DNA from: Candidatus Mediterraneibacter pullistercoris
GTDB taxonomy: Bacteria > Bacillota > Clostridia > Lachnospirales > Lachnospiraceae
Length of the DNA: 44,165 bases
Assembly (NCBI GenBank): GCA_019116885.1
Contig: DXAU01000008.1
Span: 1-44,165 of the forward strand
Reading direction: 5' to 3'
The translations under genes and the position numbers were made by a program. The notes under the pieces are model-generated. The model made no database searches. It was not told where the DNA came from and saw nothing but the letters and a program-made list of their open reading frames with translations. Positions 15,904-24,912 of this stretch are shown here, piece by piece; within the stretch, counting starts at the first letter, position 1, and each line of letters begins with the position of its first letter.

Positions 15904-15973
15904 GCATATTGGCGGGAAAGCCTGTGCTGTGTTAGGATGGATGTATCATCAGAAGAAAGGCGGGAAAACTACT

Positions 15974-17278
15974 ATGACAGATATCAGAAATTCACAGAAC
16001 TGGAGCTTTGAGACAAAGCAGATACACATTGGACAGGAGCAGCCTGACCCGGCGACAGGAGCCCGCGCAGTTCCGATCTACGCATCGACTTCCTTTGTGT
16101 TTGATAACTGCCAGCATGCGGCAGACCGTTTTGCTCTGAAAGATGCAGGAAATATATACGGGCGTCTGACGAACCCGACAGAAGATGTGTTCGAGCGCAG
16201 GATCGCGGCTCTGGAAGGAGGAGCGGCGGCTCTGGCAACGGCGTCGGGAGCAGCGGCAATCACATATACACTTCAGGCGCTGGCAAAAGCAGGAGAACAT
16301 ATTGTGGCGTCCCGGAACATTTACGGGGGAACATACAATCTCCTGGCGCATACCCTGCCTCTGACAAGCGGAATCACAGCGACTTTTGTCGATCCTGCGG
16401 AAGAGGGGGCTTTTGAGGCGGCGATCAAAGAGAATACAAAGGCGATCTTCACGGAAACACTGGGAAATCCGCACTCCAATGTAGCGGATCTTGAGAAACT
16501 CTCAGAGATCGCACACAGACATGGGATTCCGCTTGTGGCAGACTCTACATTTGCCACACCGTATCTTGTGCGCCCCATAGAACACGGAGCTGATATTGTT
16601 GTACACTCTGCGACAAAGTTTATCGGCGGACATGGAACGGCTCTGGGCGGGGTGATCGTTGATGGCGGCAGCTTCGACTGGAAAGGTTCCGGCAGATATC
16701 CCTGGATCTCCGAGGCGAACCCAAGCTACCACGGAGTATCGTTTACGGACGCGGCGCCGGGCGTATCTTTCGTCACCTATATAAGAGCGGTTCTTCTCAG
16801 AGATACAGGCGCCACACTTTCTCCGTTCCATGCGTTTCTCCTGCTCCAGGGTCTTGAGACACTTTCGCTCAGAGTAGAGAGGCATGTGGAAAATGCGCTG
16901 AAGATCGTAAAATATCTGGAATCTCATCCGCAGGTAGAGGCAGTGCATCATCCATCCCTTGAGAGCGAACCGACGCACAGTCTGTATCAAAAATATTTTC
17001 CGAAAGGCGGCGGCTCTATCTTTACGTTTGAGATCAAAGGCGACGCCGGAACAGCGCAGAAATTTATCGATAATCTGCCGATCTTTTCCCTGCTGGCAAA
17101 CGTGGCGGATGTAAAATCTCTGGTTATTCATCCTGCGACAACTACCCACAGCCAGTGTACAGCGGAAGAACTCGCGGAGCAGGGCATTAAACCGAACACA
17201 ATCCGCCTGTCTGTAGGAATTGAAAAAGCAGAGGATCTGATCGCGGCTCTGGAGACAGCATTTGCCGCTGCAGTCTGA
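15974..17278 (+). CDS. metY: O-acetylhomoserine sulfhydrylase (homocysteine synthase)
   Basis: A 434-residue Cys/Met-metabolism PLP enzyme. The PLP lysine is in HSATKFIGGHG; other family motifs are YGRLTNPTEDVFERR, ETLGNPHSN and the C-terminal HPATTTHSQ. Length and the GRYPWISEANPSYHG segment fit MetY rather than the shorter MetB/MetC. It converts O-acetylhomoserine and sulphide to homocysteine. The start is ATG 15974 after AAAGGCGGG; the open frame further upstream crosses the terminator and is not used. It is followed by cysK at 41 bases, forming a sulphide-assimilation pair. Confidence 0.93.
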   Translation: MTDIRNSQNWSFETKQIHIGQEQPDPATGARAVPIYASTSFVFDNCQHAADRFALKDAGNIYGRLTNPTEDVFERRIAALEGGAAALATASGAAAITYTLQALAKAGEHIVASRNIYGGTYNLLAHTLPLTSGITATFVDPAEEGAFEAAIKENTKAIFTETLGNPHSNVADLEKLSEIAHRHGIPLVADSTFATPYLVRPIEHGADIVVHSATKFIGGHGTALGGVIVDGGSFDWKGSGRYPWISEANPSYHGVSFTDAAPGVSFVTYIRAVLLRDTGATLSPFHAFLLLQGLETLSLRVERHVENALKIVKYLESHPQVEAVHHPSLESEPTHSLYQKYFPKGGGSIFTFEIKGDAGTAQKFIDNLPIFSLLANVADVKSLVIHPATTTHSQCTAEELAEQGIKPNTIRLSVGIEKAEDLIAALETAFAAAV

Positions 17279-17319
17279 CCATGCAGGAAACAATCTGAAT
17301 AAAAAGGAGGAAATATAAA

Positions 17320-18267
17320 ATGGCGAATTATCATAGCAGTACCTTGGAACTGATCGGGAATACGCCTCTGGTCGAAATTGCGAATATCGAGAAAGAACGG
17401 GGACTGGGGGCCACGGTTCTGGTAAAACTGGAATACCTGAATCCTGCGGGGAGTGTTAAAGACCGTATCGCGAAAGCGATGATCGAAGATGCGGAAGCAA
17501 GAGGCGCCCTGAAAGAAGGCTCGGTCATCATTGAGCCTACATCCGGAAATACCGGGATCGGACTTGCGGCCATAGCGGCTGCGAAAGGTTACAGGATCAT
17601 CCTTACTATGCCGGAGACGATGAGTGTGGAGCGAAGAAATATCCTGAGAGCATATGGAGCAGAGCTGGTGCTGACCAACGGGACAAAAGGAATGAAAGGT
17701 GCGATCGAGAAAGCAGAGGAACTGGCGGCAGAGATCCCGGGCGGCTTTATCCCCGGACAGTTTGCAAATCCTGCAAATCCTGCAGTACACCGGGCAACAA
17801 CCGGTCCGGAGATCTGGCGCGACACGGAAGGAAATGTGGATATTCTTGTCGCCGGTGTGGGAACCGGCGGTACGATCACCGGATCCGGTGAGTTTTTAAA
17901 AGAGCAGAATCCGGATATCCGCGTGGCAGCCGTGGAGCCGGCAGGTTCCCCGGTACTTTCAGAAGGCCGCGCAGGAAAGCATAAGATCCAGGGGATTGGC
18001 GCAGGGTTTGTGCCGGACGTCCTGAATACATCCGTATTCGATGAAGTGATCCAGGTAAAAGATGAGGATGCGGTTGCGTCTGCGAAGCTCCTGACGAAAA
18101 AGGAGGGGATCCTGACAGGTATCTCATCAGGCGCTGCCCTTTACGCAGCTCTCACCCTTGCCGAAAGACCTGAAAATCATGGGAAAGTCATCGTGGCGAT
18201 TCTCCCGGATTCAGGGGACAGATACTATTCGACGGAACTGTTTACGGACAAAGATGCAAACCCATAA
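17320..18267 (+). CDS. cysK: Cysteine synthase A (O-acetylserine thiol-lyase)
   Basis: A 315-residue fold-type II PLP enzyme. The PLP lysine is in [11 protein letters not shown], the substrate loop is [11 protein letters not shown], the phosphate cup is [12 protein letters not shown], and [11 protein letters not shown] is present. It makes cysteine from O-acetylserine and sulphide in the cytoplasm. AAAGGAGG precedes ATG 17320. It forms an operon with metY and ends before a strong bidirectional terminator. Confidence 0.95.
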   Translation: MANYHSSTLELIGNTPLVEIANIEKERGLGATVLVKLEYLNPAGSVKDRIAKAMIEDAEARGALKEGSVIIEPTSGNTGIGLAAIAAAKGYRIILTMPETMSVERRNILRAYGAELVLTNGTKGMKGAIEKAEELAAEIPGGFIPGQFANPANPAVHRATTGPEIWRDTEGNVDILVAGVGTGGTITGSGEFLKEQNPDIRVAAVEPAGSPVLSEGRAGKHKIQGIGAGFVPDVLNTSVFDEVIQVKDEDAVASAKLLTKKEGILTGISSGAALYAALTLAERPENHGKVIVAILPDSGDRYYSTELFTDKDANP

Positions 18268-18325
18268 CTTTAAGGAATAGCACAGTATTTAATACAGGTA
18301 TTTGAGTCTTGTATTTTCCGGGTTT

Positions 18326-18380
18326 AAAATAATAAGAGCATCATATGACTTGATTTGAGTCGGGATGCTCTTATTATTTT
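18326..18380. terminator. Bidirectional terminator between cysK and the LysR gene
   Basis: A 17-base stem (18326-18342 with 18364-18380) bounded by A-rich and T-rich arms serves the plus-strand cysK and the minus-strand LysR gene that ends at 18402. Confidence 0.9.
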
Positions 18381-18401
18381 TTATTTTTACGGAGGAATAG
18401 T

Positions 18402-19298
18402 TTAAGTATCCTGTTTCAGCGCTCCTCTGAGCGCTTCCAGAAACTTTTCCACCGGTTTTGAGAACACTTGATATTTCTTCCAGATGATATGCATTTTATT
18501 TACAAGTGCTGGTTCCAGAGGACGGAAACACAGGCTGCTCTCTCCGGTTGTGTTAATGATCCGGTCAAGTGCGACGGCATACCCCAGCCCTTCATCTACA
18601 AGCAGCGAGGCGTTGAAGATCAGATTATATGTGGCGGCAATGTTAAGCTGGTCAGGCTCCCGCCCGAGCCACTGGGTCAGACTGCCGCCCTGAGCCTCCT
18701 GCTGGGAGAGGATCAGAGGTACATCGTACAGATCCCGGGGGCGGATGCTGTCCCTGGCGGCAAGCGGTGAGTCCCTGCGCATCAGGACGCCCCAAGTATC
18801 CTGGAAAGGCATTTCCAATGCATTATATTTTTTCAGGTCGACTTCGCCGAATATGACGCCGAAGTCGATCAGTCCCTTATCCAGATATTCAGAGACAAGA
18901 GATGCATTTCCGCTGGAAATATGATAGCGGATACCGGGATAACGGCTCTGTAGTATTTTTGCCGTTTTAGCGATCAGCCGGACGCCGTCTGTCTCCCCGG
19001 CGCCGATACAGACATCCCCTATGACGATATCATCCGTCAGCCTGATTTCATTTTCTGCTTTTTTTACCAGGTCCAGAATCTCTTCCGCACGTTTCCGCAG
19101 GATCATTCCCTCCTCAGTCAGAGTGATCTTCCGGCTTCCTTTTGTCCCGCGGATAAAGAGCTGTTTTCCAAGCTCCTGTTCCAGGTTTTTGATCTGTGTG
19201 GAGAGAGTGGGCTGGGAGAGATGAAGAGACTCAGCGGCATGTACGATGCTCTGTTCTCTTGCAATAGCAAGGAAATAATTAAGGACACGCAGTTCCAT
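18402..19298 (-). CDS. LysR-family transcriptional regulator
   Basis: A 298-residue LTTR. The N-terminal winged helix (NYFLAIAREQSIVHAAESL, then SQPTLSTQIKNLEQELGKQLF) is complete, and the effector domain (90-295) includes GDVCIGAGETDGVRL. It is divergent from the small-protein/DUF3737/MalY genes, with 170 bases of AT-rich DNA between. In the usual LysR arrangement it would control that divergent operon and itself. The inducer is unknown. Confidence 0.9.
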   Translation of the reverse strand: MELRVLNYFLAIAREQSIVHAAESLHLSQPTLSTQIKNLEQELGKQLFIRGTKGSRKITLTEEGMILRKRAEEILDLVKKAENEIRLTDDIVIGDVCIGAGETDGVRLIAKTAKILQSRYPGIRYHISSGNASLVSEYLDKGLIDFGVIFGEVDLKKYNALEMPFQDTWGVLMRRDSPLAARDSIRPRDLYDVPLILSQQEAQGGSLTQWLGREPDQLNIAATYNLIFNASLLVDEGLGYAVALDRIINTTGESSLCFRPLEPALVNKMHIIWKKYQVFSKPVEKFLEALRGALKQDT

Positions 19299-19468
19299 AG
19301 TAAATTCCTCCGAATTGAATCAATCTCTGGACAGATACAGTCCATCCATGAATTGACTATACCATGTATATGAATAGGTTTCAACTATATATAGATATTA
19401 AATATAAATATTTGTAATATAAAGAGAAATGCAATAAACTGAATATAGAAAACAAAGGAGGAATTAAA

Positions 19469-19504
19469 ATGCCTGAGATGATAAGAGAGCATGAAACCGC
19501 GTGA
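19469..19504 (+). CDS. Possible 11-codon leader peptide
   Basis: ATG 19469 behind a perfect AAAGGAGG opens 11 codons (MPEMIREHETA) and ends at TGA 19502-19504, fifteen bases before the next gene's ATG. The strong ribosome site suggests that it is translated, either as a leader peptide or as the stub of a lost gene. Confidence 0.3.
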   Translation: MPEMIREHETA

Positions 19505-19518
19505 AAGGATATGAGAAT

Positions 19519-19752
19519 ATGAAACAGGATTCCAGAAAAGAACTCCTTCAGAATCTGGAAGATGCAGGATGCTGTGAGAAGATGATCTGTGATTTTATGG
19601 AGAACTTCGACGGGCAGGACATTGACGGGCAGATCGCTCTGCTGGAACTTCACCGGAAGACGCTGCTTGACAATGTCCACAGCGAAGAGCGGAAGATATC
19701 CTGCCTGGATTATCTGCTCTATCAGATTAAAAAAGAATACGGCGTAATATAA
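19519..19752 (+). CDS. Small acidic protein of unknown function, next to DUF3737
   Basis: A 77-residue soluble, mostly helical protein. It has a double Cys (DAGCCEKM) near the N-terminus and a third Cys in KISCLDYLLYQIKKEYG. I do not recognise a named family, but small proteins like it occur beside DUF3737 and MalY genes in Lachnospiraceae. The start is ATG 19519 with AAAGGA nine bases upstream; GTG 19501 is a poorer choice. DUF3737 follows at 20 bases, so they form an operon. Confidence 0.65.
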   Translation: MKQDSRKELLQNLEDAGCCEKMICDFMENFDGQDIDGQIALLELHRKTLLDNVHSEERKISCLDYLLYQIKKEYGVI

Positions 19753-19772
19753 TCAGGAAAGGAAGAGGCAAT

Positions 19773-20651
19773 ATGGACAAGAAAAAAGAGATCCGGCAGG
19801 AGTATTTGACCGGGGAACGGCCGTTGTTCATGGGAAAGGATCTGAAGATCTTTGATACAGTTTTTGACAACGGGGAATCACCGCTCAAGGAAAGCAGGAA
19901 TATTGAGCTGTATGACAGCATGTTTAAATGGAAATATCCCCTCTGGTACAGCAGAGACATCCTTGCGGAGAACTGTACCTGGGCTGAGATGGCGCGAGCC
20001 GGCGTCTGGTACACGGATAATATCACGGTGAGAAACACTCTGATTGAAGCGCCCAAGAATTTCCGGAGATGCCGCGGCGTTGTGCTTGAAAACGTAGATT
20101 TCCCAAACGCGCAGGAGACGCTCTGGAACTGCGCCCAGGTGAAGATGGATCATGTCACCGCAAGGGGTGATTACTTTGGGATGAACAGCAAGGACATGGT
20201 TCTTAACGATTTTAAGCTGGTTGGAAATTATTCTTTTGACGGAGCAAAAAACGTGGAGATCCACAATGCGAAGATGCTCTCCAAAGATTCTTTCTGGAAC
20301 AGCGAGAATGTGACGGTTTTCGACTCATTTATCTCAGGAGAGTACCTTGGATGGAATGCGAAGAATCTGACCCTTATCAATTGTACGGTAGAGAGCCTTC
20401 AGGGGATGTGCTATATTGATCATCTTGTGATGAAAAACTGCAAGCTGCTGAATACAACCCTTGCCTTTGAGTATTCTACTGTTGATGCAGATATCCGCGG
20501 AAAGATCGACAGCGTCTTGAATCCGTCGTGCGGTACGATACGCGCGGATAATATCGGGGAACTGATTCTTGAGAAAGACAAGATCGATCCTTCCAGAACA
20601 AAGATTATCTGTAAAGAGGGAAGTGACGGGAACCGGTGTGCATGCGCCTGA
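19773..20651 (+). CDS. DUF3737 family protein, right-handed beta-helix
   Basis: A 292-residue protein matching the DUF3737 pattern: many short repeats with Asn, Trp and Asp ladders (WNCAQVKMDHV, WNSENVTVFDS, WNAKNLTLINC), the signature of a pentapeptide-like or parallel beta-helix fold. There is no signal peptide, so it is probably cytoplasmic. No catalytic function is established for the family. GGAAAGGAAGAGG precedes ATG 19773. It lies between the small Cys protein and MalY, suggesting an accessory role linked to the C-S lyase or its regulator. Confidence 0.88.
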   Translation: MDKKKEIRQEYLTGERPLFMGKDLKIFDTVFDNGESPLKESRNIELYDSMFKWKYPLWYSRDILAENCTWAEMARAGVWYTDNITVRNTLIEAPKNFRRCRGVVLENVDFPNAQETLWNCAQVKMDHVTARGDYFGMNSKDMVLNDFKLVGNYSFDGAKNVEIHNAKMLSKDSFWNSENVTVFDSFISGEYLGWNAKNLTLINCTVESLQGMCYIDHLVMKNCKLLNTTLAFEYSTVDADIRGKIDSVLNPSCGTIRADNIGELILEKDKIDPSRTKIICKEGSDGNRCACA

Positions 20652-20731
20652 CAAATGTGGTATGATAAGCTGTAAGTAAGCGTGCGGGCGGCAGGAGACG
20701 CCTGCAAATTGTCAGGGAGGGATGAAATGGT

Positions 20732-21904
20732 ATGAAATATAACTTTGACGAACGCATTGACCGTAGAAACACCGGGTCTCTGAAATGGGACGTACCTGAT
20801 GGAGAACTGCCTATGTGGGTGGCGGATATGGATTTCCGGACAGCTCCATCTGTTGAAGAGGCTATCGCCCGGCGGGCGGCCCAAGGCATATTCGGATATA
20901 CGGCTTTGCCGGAAGAGTGGTATGAGGCATATCAGTCCTGGTGGAGCAGACGGCATCATTTTGAGATCGAGAAAGACTGGCTGATCTTCTGCACCGGAGT
21001 TGTTCCGGCCATTTCCAGCATCATCAGGAAGATGACGGACACTGCTGAAAAAGTTGTTGTCATGACGCCCGTGTACAATATCTTTTTCAATTCGATCCTG
21101 AATAATGGGAGAAATGTTCTTGAGAGCAGGCTGCGTCTGGAAGACGGCGTCTATGATATTGACTTTGCTGATCTGGAGGAAAAACTCTCTGATCCCCAGG
21201 CAACACTTCTGCTTCTGTGCAATCCCCACAACCCGGTGGGAAAGATCTGGGATAAGGAGACTTTGCAGCGAATCGGGGATCTGTGTGTAAAGCACCATGT
21301 GCTTGTTCTATCAGATGAGATCCACTGTGATCTTGTAAAGCCGGGAGAAGAGTATATACCATTTGCTTCCGTGTCGGATAACTGCCGGAAGAACAGCATT
21401 ACCTGTGTCGCTCCGACGAAAGCATTTAACATCGCCGGGATACAGACTGCCGCTGTGATCGTACCGGAGGAAACGATCCGCCATAAGGTCAGCAGGGGGC
21501 TGAACACAGATGAAGCGGCGGAGCCGAATGTATTTGCGGCCATTGCTCCGGCCGCCGCATTTATGCACGGGGAAGAATGGCTGGATGAGCTGAACCGGTA
21601 TCTGTGGGAAAACAGAAAAACAGCGGAGGAGTATATCGATCATGAAATAGAGGGAGTCACGGCTATACGCGCAAAAGCGACTTATCTGCTCTGGATCGAC
21701 TGCCGGAGTGTGACCGGAGACTCCGCCGCACTGTGCGGATTTCTCCGGGAGCACGCAGGATTATATGTTTCCAGCGGAGCGGTATACCGAAATGGCGGCG
21801 GATTCCTGCGGATGAACATGGCCTGTCCGAGAGCAGTGCTGATGGAGGGCCTTGAGAGGCTCAAAAACGGGATTAGAGCATATACGGAACAGAAAAAACA
21901 GTAA
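20732..21904 (+). CDS. MalY/PatB-type cystathionine beta-lyase (PLP C-S lyase)
   Basis: A 390-residue fold-type I aminotransferase-like enzyme. Family marks are the N-terminal FDERIDRRNTGSLKWD, PVYNIFFNSI, CNPHNPVGK, SDEIHCDL, and the PLP lysine in APTKAFNIAGIQ. It cleaves cystathionine or cysteine conjugates to a thiol or homocysteine, pyruvate and ammonia. It lies 80 bases after DUF3737 and ends at a strong terminator. Together with metY and cysK it gives this stretch a sulphur amino-acid theme. Some MalY proteins also modulate regulators; that cannot be judged here. Confidence 0.9.
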   Translation: MKYNFDERIDRRNTGSLKWDVPDGELPMWVADMDFRTAPSVEEAIARRAAQGIFGYTALPEEWYEAYQSWWSRRHHFEIEKDWLIFCTGVVPAISSIIRKMTDTAEKVVVMTPVYNIFFNSILNNGRNVLESRLRLEDGVYDIDFADLEEKLSDPQATLLLLCNPHNPVGKIWDKETLQRIGDLCVKHHVLVLSDEIHCDLVKPGEEYIPFASVSDNCRKNSITCVAPTKAFNIAGIQTAAVIVPEETIRHKVSRGLNTDEAAEPNVFAAIAPAAAFMHGEEWLDELNRYLWENRKTAEEYIDHEIEGVTAIRAKATYLLWIDCRSVTGDSAALCGFLREHAGLYVSSGAVYRNGGGFLRMNMACPRAVLMEGLERLKNGIRAYTEQKKQ

Positions 21905-21927
21905 AAATAGCAGATAATGTAAATAAT

Positions 21928-21969
21928 GAGAACGAATATCAAAAAATGTCTTGATATTTGTTCTCTTTT
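21928..21969 (+). terminator. Terminator after malY
   Basis: A 15-base stem (21928-21942 with 21951-21965, one mismatch) is followed by TTTT. Its right arm also contains the -35 of the next promoter. Confidence 0.8.
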
Positions 21970-22006
21970 CATGTATGATAATGGCGTGAGTTAGCTAGAA
22001 CTAACT
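21951..22006 (+). promoter_or_regulatory. DUF2325 promoter with AGTTAG-N6-CTAACT operator
   Basis: TTGATA (21951-21956), 17 bases, TATGAT (21974-21979). The operator AGTTAG-N6-CTAACT at 21989-22006 begins at the predicted transcription start, a classical repressor position shared with the enolase and ahpC promoters. Confidence 0.8.
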
Positions 22007-22047
22007 AATCAGAGATCAAAGGATTGTTTTTCTACAGGAGGTTTTCT

Positions 22048-22329
22048 ATGAGTGTTGTTATCATAGGCGGTCATGACAGAATGGTCTGCCAGTACAAAAA
22101 GATATGTAAGCAGTTTCACTGTAAGGCAAAAATATTTACCCAGATGTCGGCGTCTCTTAGCAAGCAGATCGGAAGTCCGGATCTGATCGTACTTTTTACC
22201 AACACTGTCTCACATAAGATGGTGCGCTGCGCAGTGGAAGAAGCAGGGCGCTGCAATGCCAATGTGGTAAGATGCCACACGAGCAGCAAGAATGCGCTTG
22301 AAGAGATACTTGAAAACGTATGTGCATAA
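22048..22329 (+). CDS. DUF2325 domain protein
   Basis: A 93-residue protein with the DUF2325 layout: SVVIIGGHDRM at the start, a central PDLIVLFTNTVSHKMV and a C-terminal helix. It looks like a small Rossmann-like alpha/beta domain with several Cys (C in KKICKQFHCK, VRCAVEEAGRC, VVRCHTSS). The start is ATG 22048 behind ACAGGAGG. Members of the family are often found beside ferrous-iron transport genes, so an iron-related role is plausible but unproven. It is a single-gene unit with its own operator and terminator. Confidence 0.82.
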   Translation: MSVVIIGGHDRMVCQYKKICKQFHCKAKIFTQMSASLSKQIGSPDLIVLFTNTVSHKMVRCAVEEAGRCNANVVRCHTSSKNALEEILENVCA

Positions 22330-22346
22330 GATGAGATACCAGAAAA

Positions 22347-22398
22347 AAGGACTTTGTAAAATCATCGGGAATTGACATGACGATTTTACAAAGTCCTT
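22347..22398. terminator. Bidirectional terminator between DUF2325 and the S1 gene
   Basis: A perfect 17-base stem (AAGGACTTTGTAAAATC, 22347-22363, with 22382-22398) lies between the stops of two convergent genes. Confidence 0.9.
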
Positions 22399-22422
22399 AA
22401 TCGTTCTATTTTACAGGGCCAT

Positions 22423-23112
22423 TTACAGTTTCAGATTTTTGAAGAGATCTCCGAGATTTGTTCCGATATCCTCGCTCTTGGGAAGTTCAACTTTTTCCAC
22501 CGGCTCCTCTTTGACTTCCTCAAGTGCTTTCATGCTCAGGCTTACTTTTCCGTCCTTGATGCCGATGACTTTCACTTTGACTTCATCCCCTGCGTTGAGT
22601 ACATCTGACGGTACTTTCACACGCTTCTGAGAAATCTGGGATACGTGTACCAGACCGGACAGGCCGTTCTCCAGTTTGACGAATGCACCATAGTTCTGCA
22701 ATGTCTCCACTGTGCCGCTTAAAACTGTGCCTACCTTTAAGTTTGCGATCTGCTCCTCGCGGGCTTTGCGCTCTTTATCTTTGAGGATTTCGCGGGCAGA
22801 GAGAACAAGGCGGTTGTTCGCCTGATCCACGTCGATCACCTGCACCTCGATGTCTTTCAGAAGATACGTTTCCAGATCTTCGATGTAGCTAAGGGACAGC
22901 TTGGAAGCCGGCACAAATCCTCTCAGGCCTTCAACCATGGCAATGACGCCGCCGTTTACGACACCTTCAACTTTGACAGGAAGCACTGTCTTTTTCTCCA
23001 TATATTCCGTAACCCTGTTCCATGGATTTGCGTCGTCGATGTGATCTTCATAATCGGCCATTGTTTCAACAGTTTCGTTTTCCTGTAATCCTTCTCTCAT
23101 TTCTTCGCTCAT
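22423..23112 (-). CDS. S1 domain RNA-binding protein
   Basis: A 229-residue protein with an acidic N-terminus and two S1 domains (about 40-105 and 125-195; the second has GAFVKLENGLSGLVHVSQIS). It ends in an acidic tail. It resembles the short ribosomal protein S1-like factors of Firmicutes, which bind mRNA or ribosomes and affect translation. The start is ATG 23112 (MSEEMREG) with GAGGTG upstream; the longer frame to 23214 has no ribosome site and reads into promoter-like DNA. It is monocistronic and divergent from the pyrophosphatase. Confidence 0.88.
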   Translation of the reverse strand: MSEEMREGLQENETVETMADYEDHIDDANPWNRVTEYMEKKTVLPVKVEGVVNGGVIAMVEGLRGFVPASKLSLSYIEDLETYLLKDIEVQVIDVDQANNRLVLSAREILKDKERKAREEQIANLKVGTVLSGTVETLQNYGAFVKLENGLSGLVHVSQISQKRVKVPSDVLNAGDEVKVKVIGIKDGKVSLSMKALEEVKEEPVEKVELPKSEDIGTNLGDLFKNLKL

Positions 23113-23251
23113 TGTACAGCACCTCAACTTACTTAAATTTTCAATGCAATCAGTATACCATAAAACTAACAGAAAAAACAACTGCGGCTTGACTATCGGA
23201 GAAAAAAATGGCAATCTTTAATAAGGATCCAAAATGATAGGAGCGGCTGAT

Positions 23252-24901
23252 ATGAGCAGAGACAAAACAAGAAAAGTATATGTCATAGGACATAAGAATC
23301 CGGATACAGATTCGATCTGTTCCGCGATCGCCTATGCGGCTTTGAAAACGAAACTTACAAACAGCCCTTATGAGGCGCGCAGGGCAGGACAGCTCAACGA
23401 AGAGACCCAGTATGTTCTGGAGCGTTTTGGCGCGAAAGTGCCAAAGCTGATATCTGATCTGCGGGAGCAGATAAAAGATGTGGAATTAAAAGAAGTAGAT
23501 GGAATAAAAAGCAGTGTCTCTATCCGTACTGCATGGGAGAAAATGCAGGAATCCAACATACATACACTGCCGGTAACGAGGGAAGGAAAGCTGGAAGGCG
23601 TCATTACTATCGGGGATATCGCGAAGACATACATGGAAGTGTATGACAGTACGATCCTCTCAAAGGCGAGGACACAGTACCGCAATATTGCCCGGGCGGT
23701 GGATGGAGAGGTGCTTACAGGAAATGAACACAGCTATCTTCTGAAAGGAAAGGTCGTTATCGCGGCGTCCAGCCGTATCCTTATGTCGGATTTCATCAGT
23801 AAAGACGACCTTGTCATTATGGGCGACCGGAAGGACGCTCAAAAATGTGCAGTAGAGATGGAAGCAAGCTGCATGGTGGTGTGCCAGAACTCTGAAGTAT
23901 CCGAAGAGATCATCCGGCAGGCTGCGGAGAAACAGATCGTCATTATACGGACGCCCCACGATACATTTACAGCGGCGCAGCATATCAACCAGAGTATCCC
24001 TGTGAAATACTTTATGACCAGAGAGAACCTGGTGACATTTAAGATGAAAGATTATGTAGATGACGTTAAGGAAGTGATGGCCCGCAAGCGTTACCGGGAT
24101 TTCCCGATTGTGGATAATAAGGGCAGATTTCTGGGACTTATATCCAGACGCCGTCTCTTAAATGTGAGAAAAAAGCAGGTCATTCTTGTAGACCACAATG
24201 AAAAGAGCCAGGCGGTGGACGGAGTGGAAGAGGCGGACGTTCTCGAGATCATCGACCACCACAGACTGGGCAGCATTGAGACAATGGCGCCGGTCTTTTT
24301 CCGCAATCAGCCGGTAGGATGTACTGCGACAATCATTTATCAGATGTACCAGGAGGCGGGGATCATAGTAGAGCCAGTGATCGCGGCTCTGCTGTGTTCA
24401 GCTATCATCTCAGACACTTTGATGTTCCGTTCTCCTACATGCACACCTATGGATGAGAATTCAGCAAGAAAACTTGCAGAACTTGCGGGCGTGGACGTGG
24501 AATCACTGGCTCAGGAGATGTTCAATGCAGGAAGCAACCTGAAAGGAAAGAGCGCGGAGGAAATCTGTTTCCTCGACTTCAAACAGTTCACAGTCAATGA
24601 CACTGTGTTTGGCGTCGGACAGGTGAACTCCATGAGCGCGGATGAGTTAAAAGATATCCGGAAGACCGTGCAGCCGCATCTTGAGAAAGCACGGAGCAAT
24701 CACGGACTCGATATGATTTTTTTCATGTTGACAAATATTATCACAGAGTCATCGGAACTGCTCTGCTGCGGACCTGAGGCGAGAGAGAAGATCCTCAGTG
24801 CGTATGATCTGCCGGAGGACACAGAAACAATCATGCTTAAGGGTGTGGTATCCAGGAAGAAGCAGCTCGTGCCTACACTGGTCGGCGCGCTGCAGCAGTA
24901 A
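23252..24901 (+). CDS. Manganese-dependent inorganic pyrophosphatase with CBS and DRTGG domains
   Basis: A 549-residue family II pyrophosphatase of the regulated kind. The DHH catalytic part is split by an insert: N-terminal HKNPDTDSICSA (metal ligands), two CBS domains with a DRTGG domain between them (about 65-300), then DHHRLG and the C-terminal DHHA2 domain. CBS-PPases are inhibited or activated by adenine nucleotides; the enzyme hydrolyses PPi in the cytoplasm. The start is ATG 23252 with TAGGAG nine bases upstream; ATG 23234 is in frame but lacks a site. It is followed at 11 bases by the flavin reductase gene. Confidence 0.92.
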   Translation: MSRDKTRKVYVIGHKNPDTDSICSAIAYAALKTKLTNSPYEARRAGQLNEETQYVLERFGAKVPKLISDLREQIKDVELKEVDGIKSSVSIRTAWEKMQESNIHTLPVTREGKLEGVITIGDIAKTYMEVYDSTILSKARTQYRNIARAVDGEVLTGNEHSYLLKGKVVIAASSRILMSDFISKDDLVIMGDRKDAQKCAVEMEASCMVVCQNSEVSEEIIRQAAEKQIVIIRTPHDTFTAAQHINQSIPVKYFMTRENLVTFKMKDYVDDVKEVMARKRYRDFPIVDNKGRFLGLISRRRLLNVRKKQVILVDHNEKSQAVDGVEEADVLEIIDHHRLGSIETMAPVFFRNQPVGCTATIIYQMYQEAGIIVEPVIAALLCSAIISDTLMFRSPTCTPMDENSARKLAELAGVDVESLAQEMFNAGSNLKGKSAEEICFLDFKQFTVNDTVFGVGQVNSMSADELKDIRKTVQPHLEKARSNHGLDMIFFMLTNIITESSELLCCGPEAREKILSAYDLPEDTETIMLKGVVSRKKQLVPTLVGALQQ

Positions 24902-24912
24902 GGAGACAGCGT

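Noticed and set aside
15737..15973. Riboswitch in front of metY/cysK
   Set aside because: The sulphur genes made a SAM riboswitch or T-box likely, but I find no S-box core, no T-box sequence and only a plain terminator hairpin.
16502..17293. 263-codon minus-strand frame
   Set aside because: Antisense to the clear metY gene, with Arg/Cys-rich composition typical of shadow frames.
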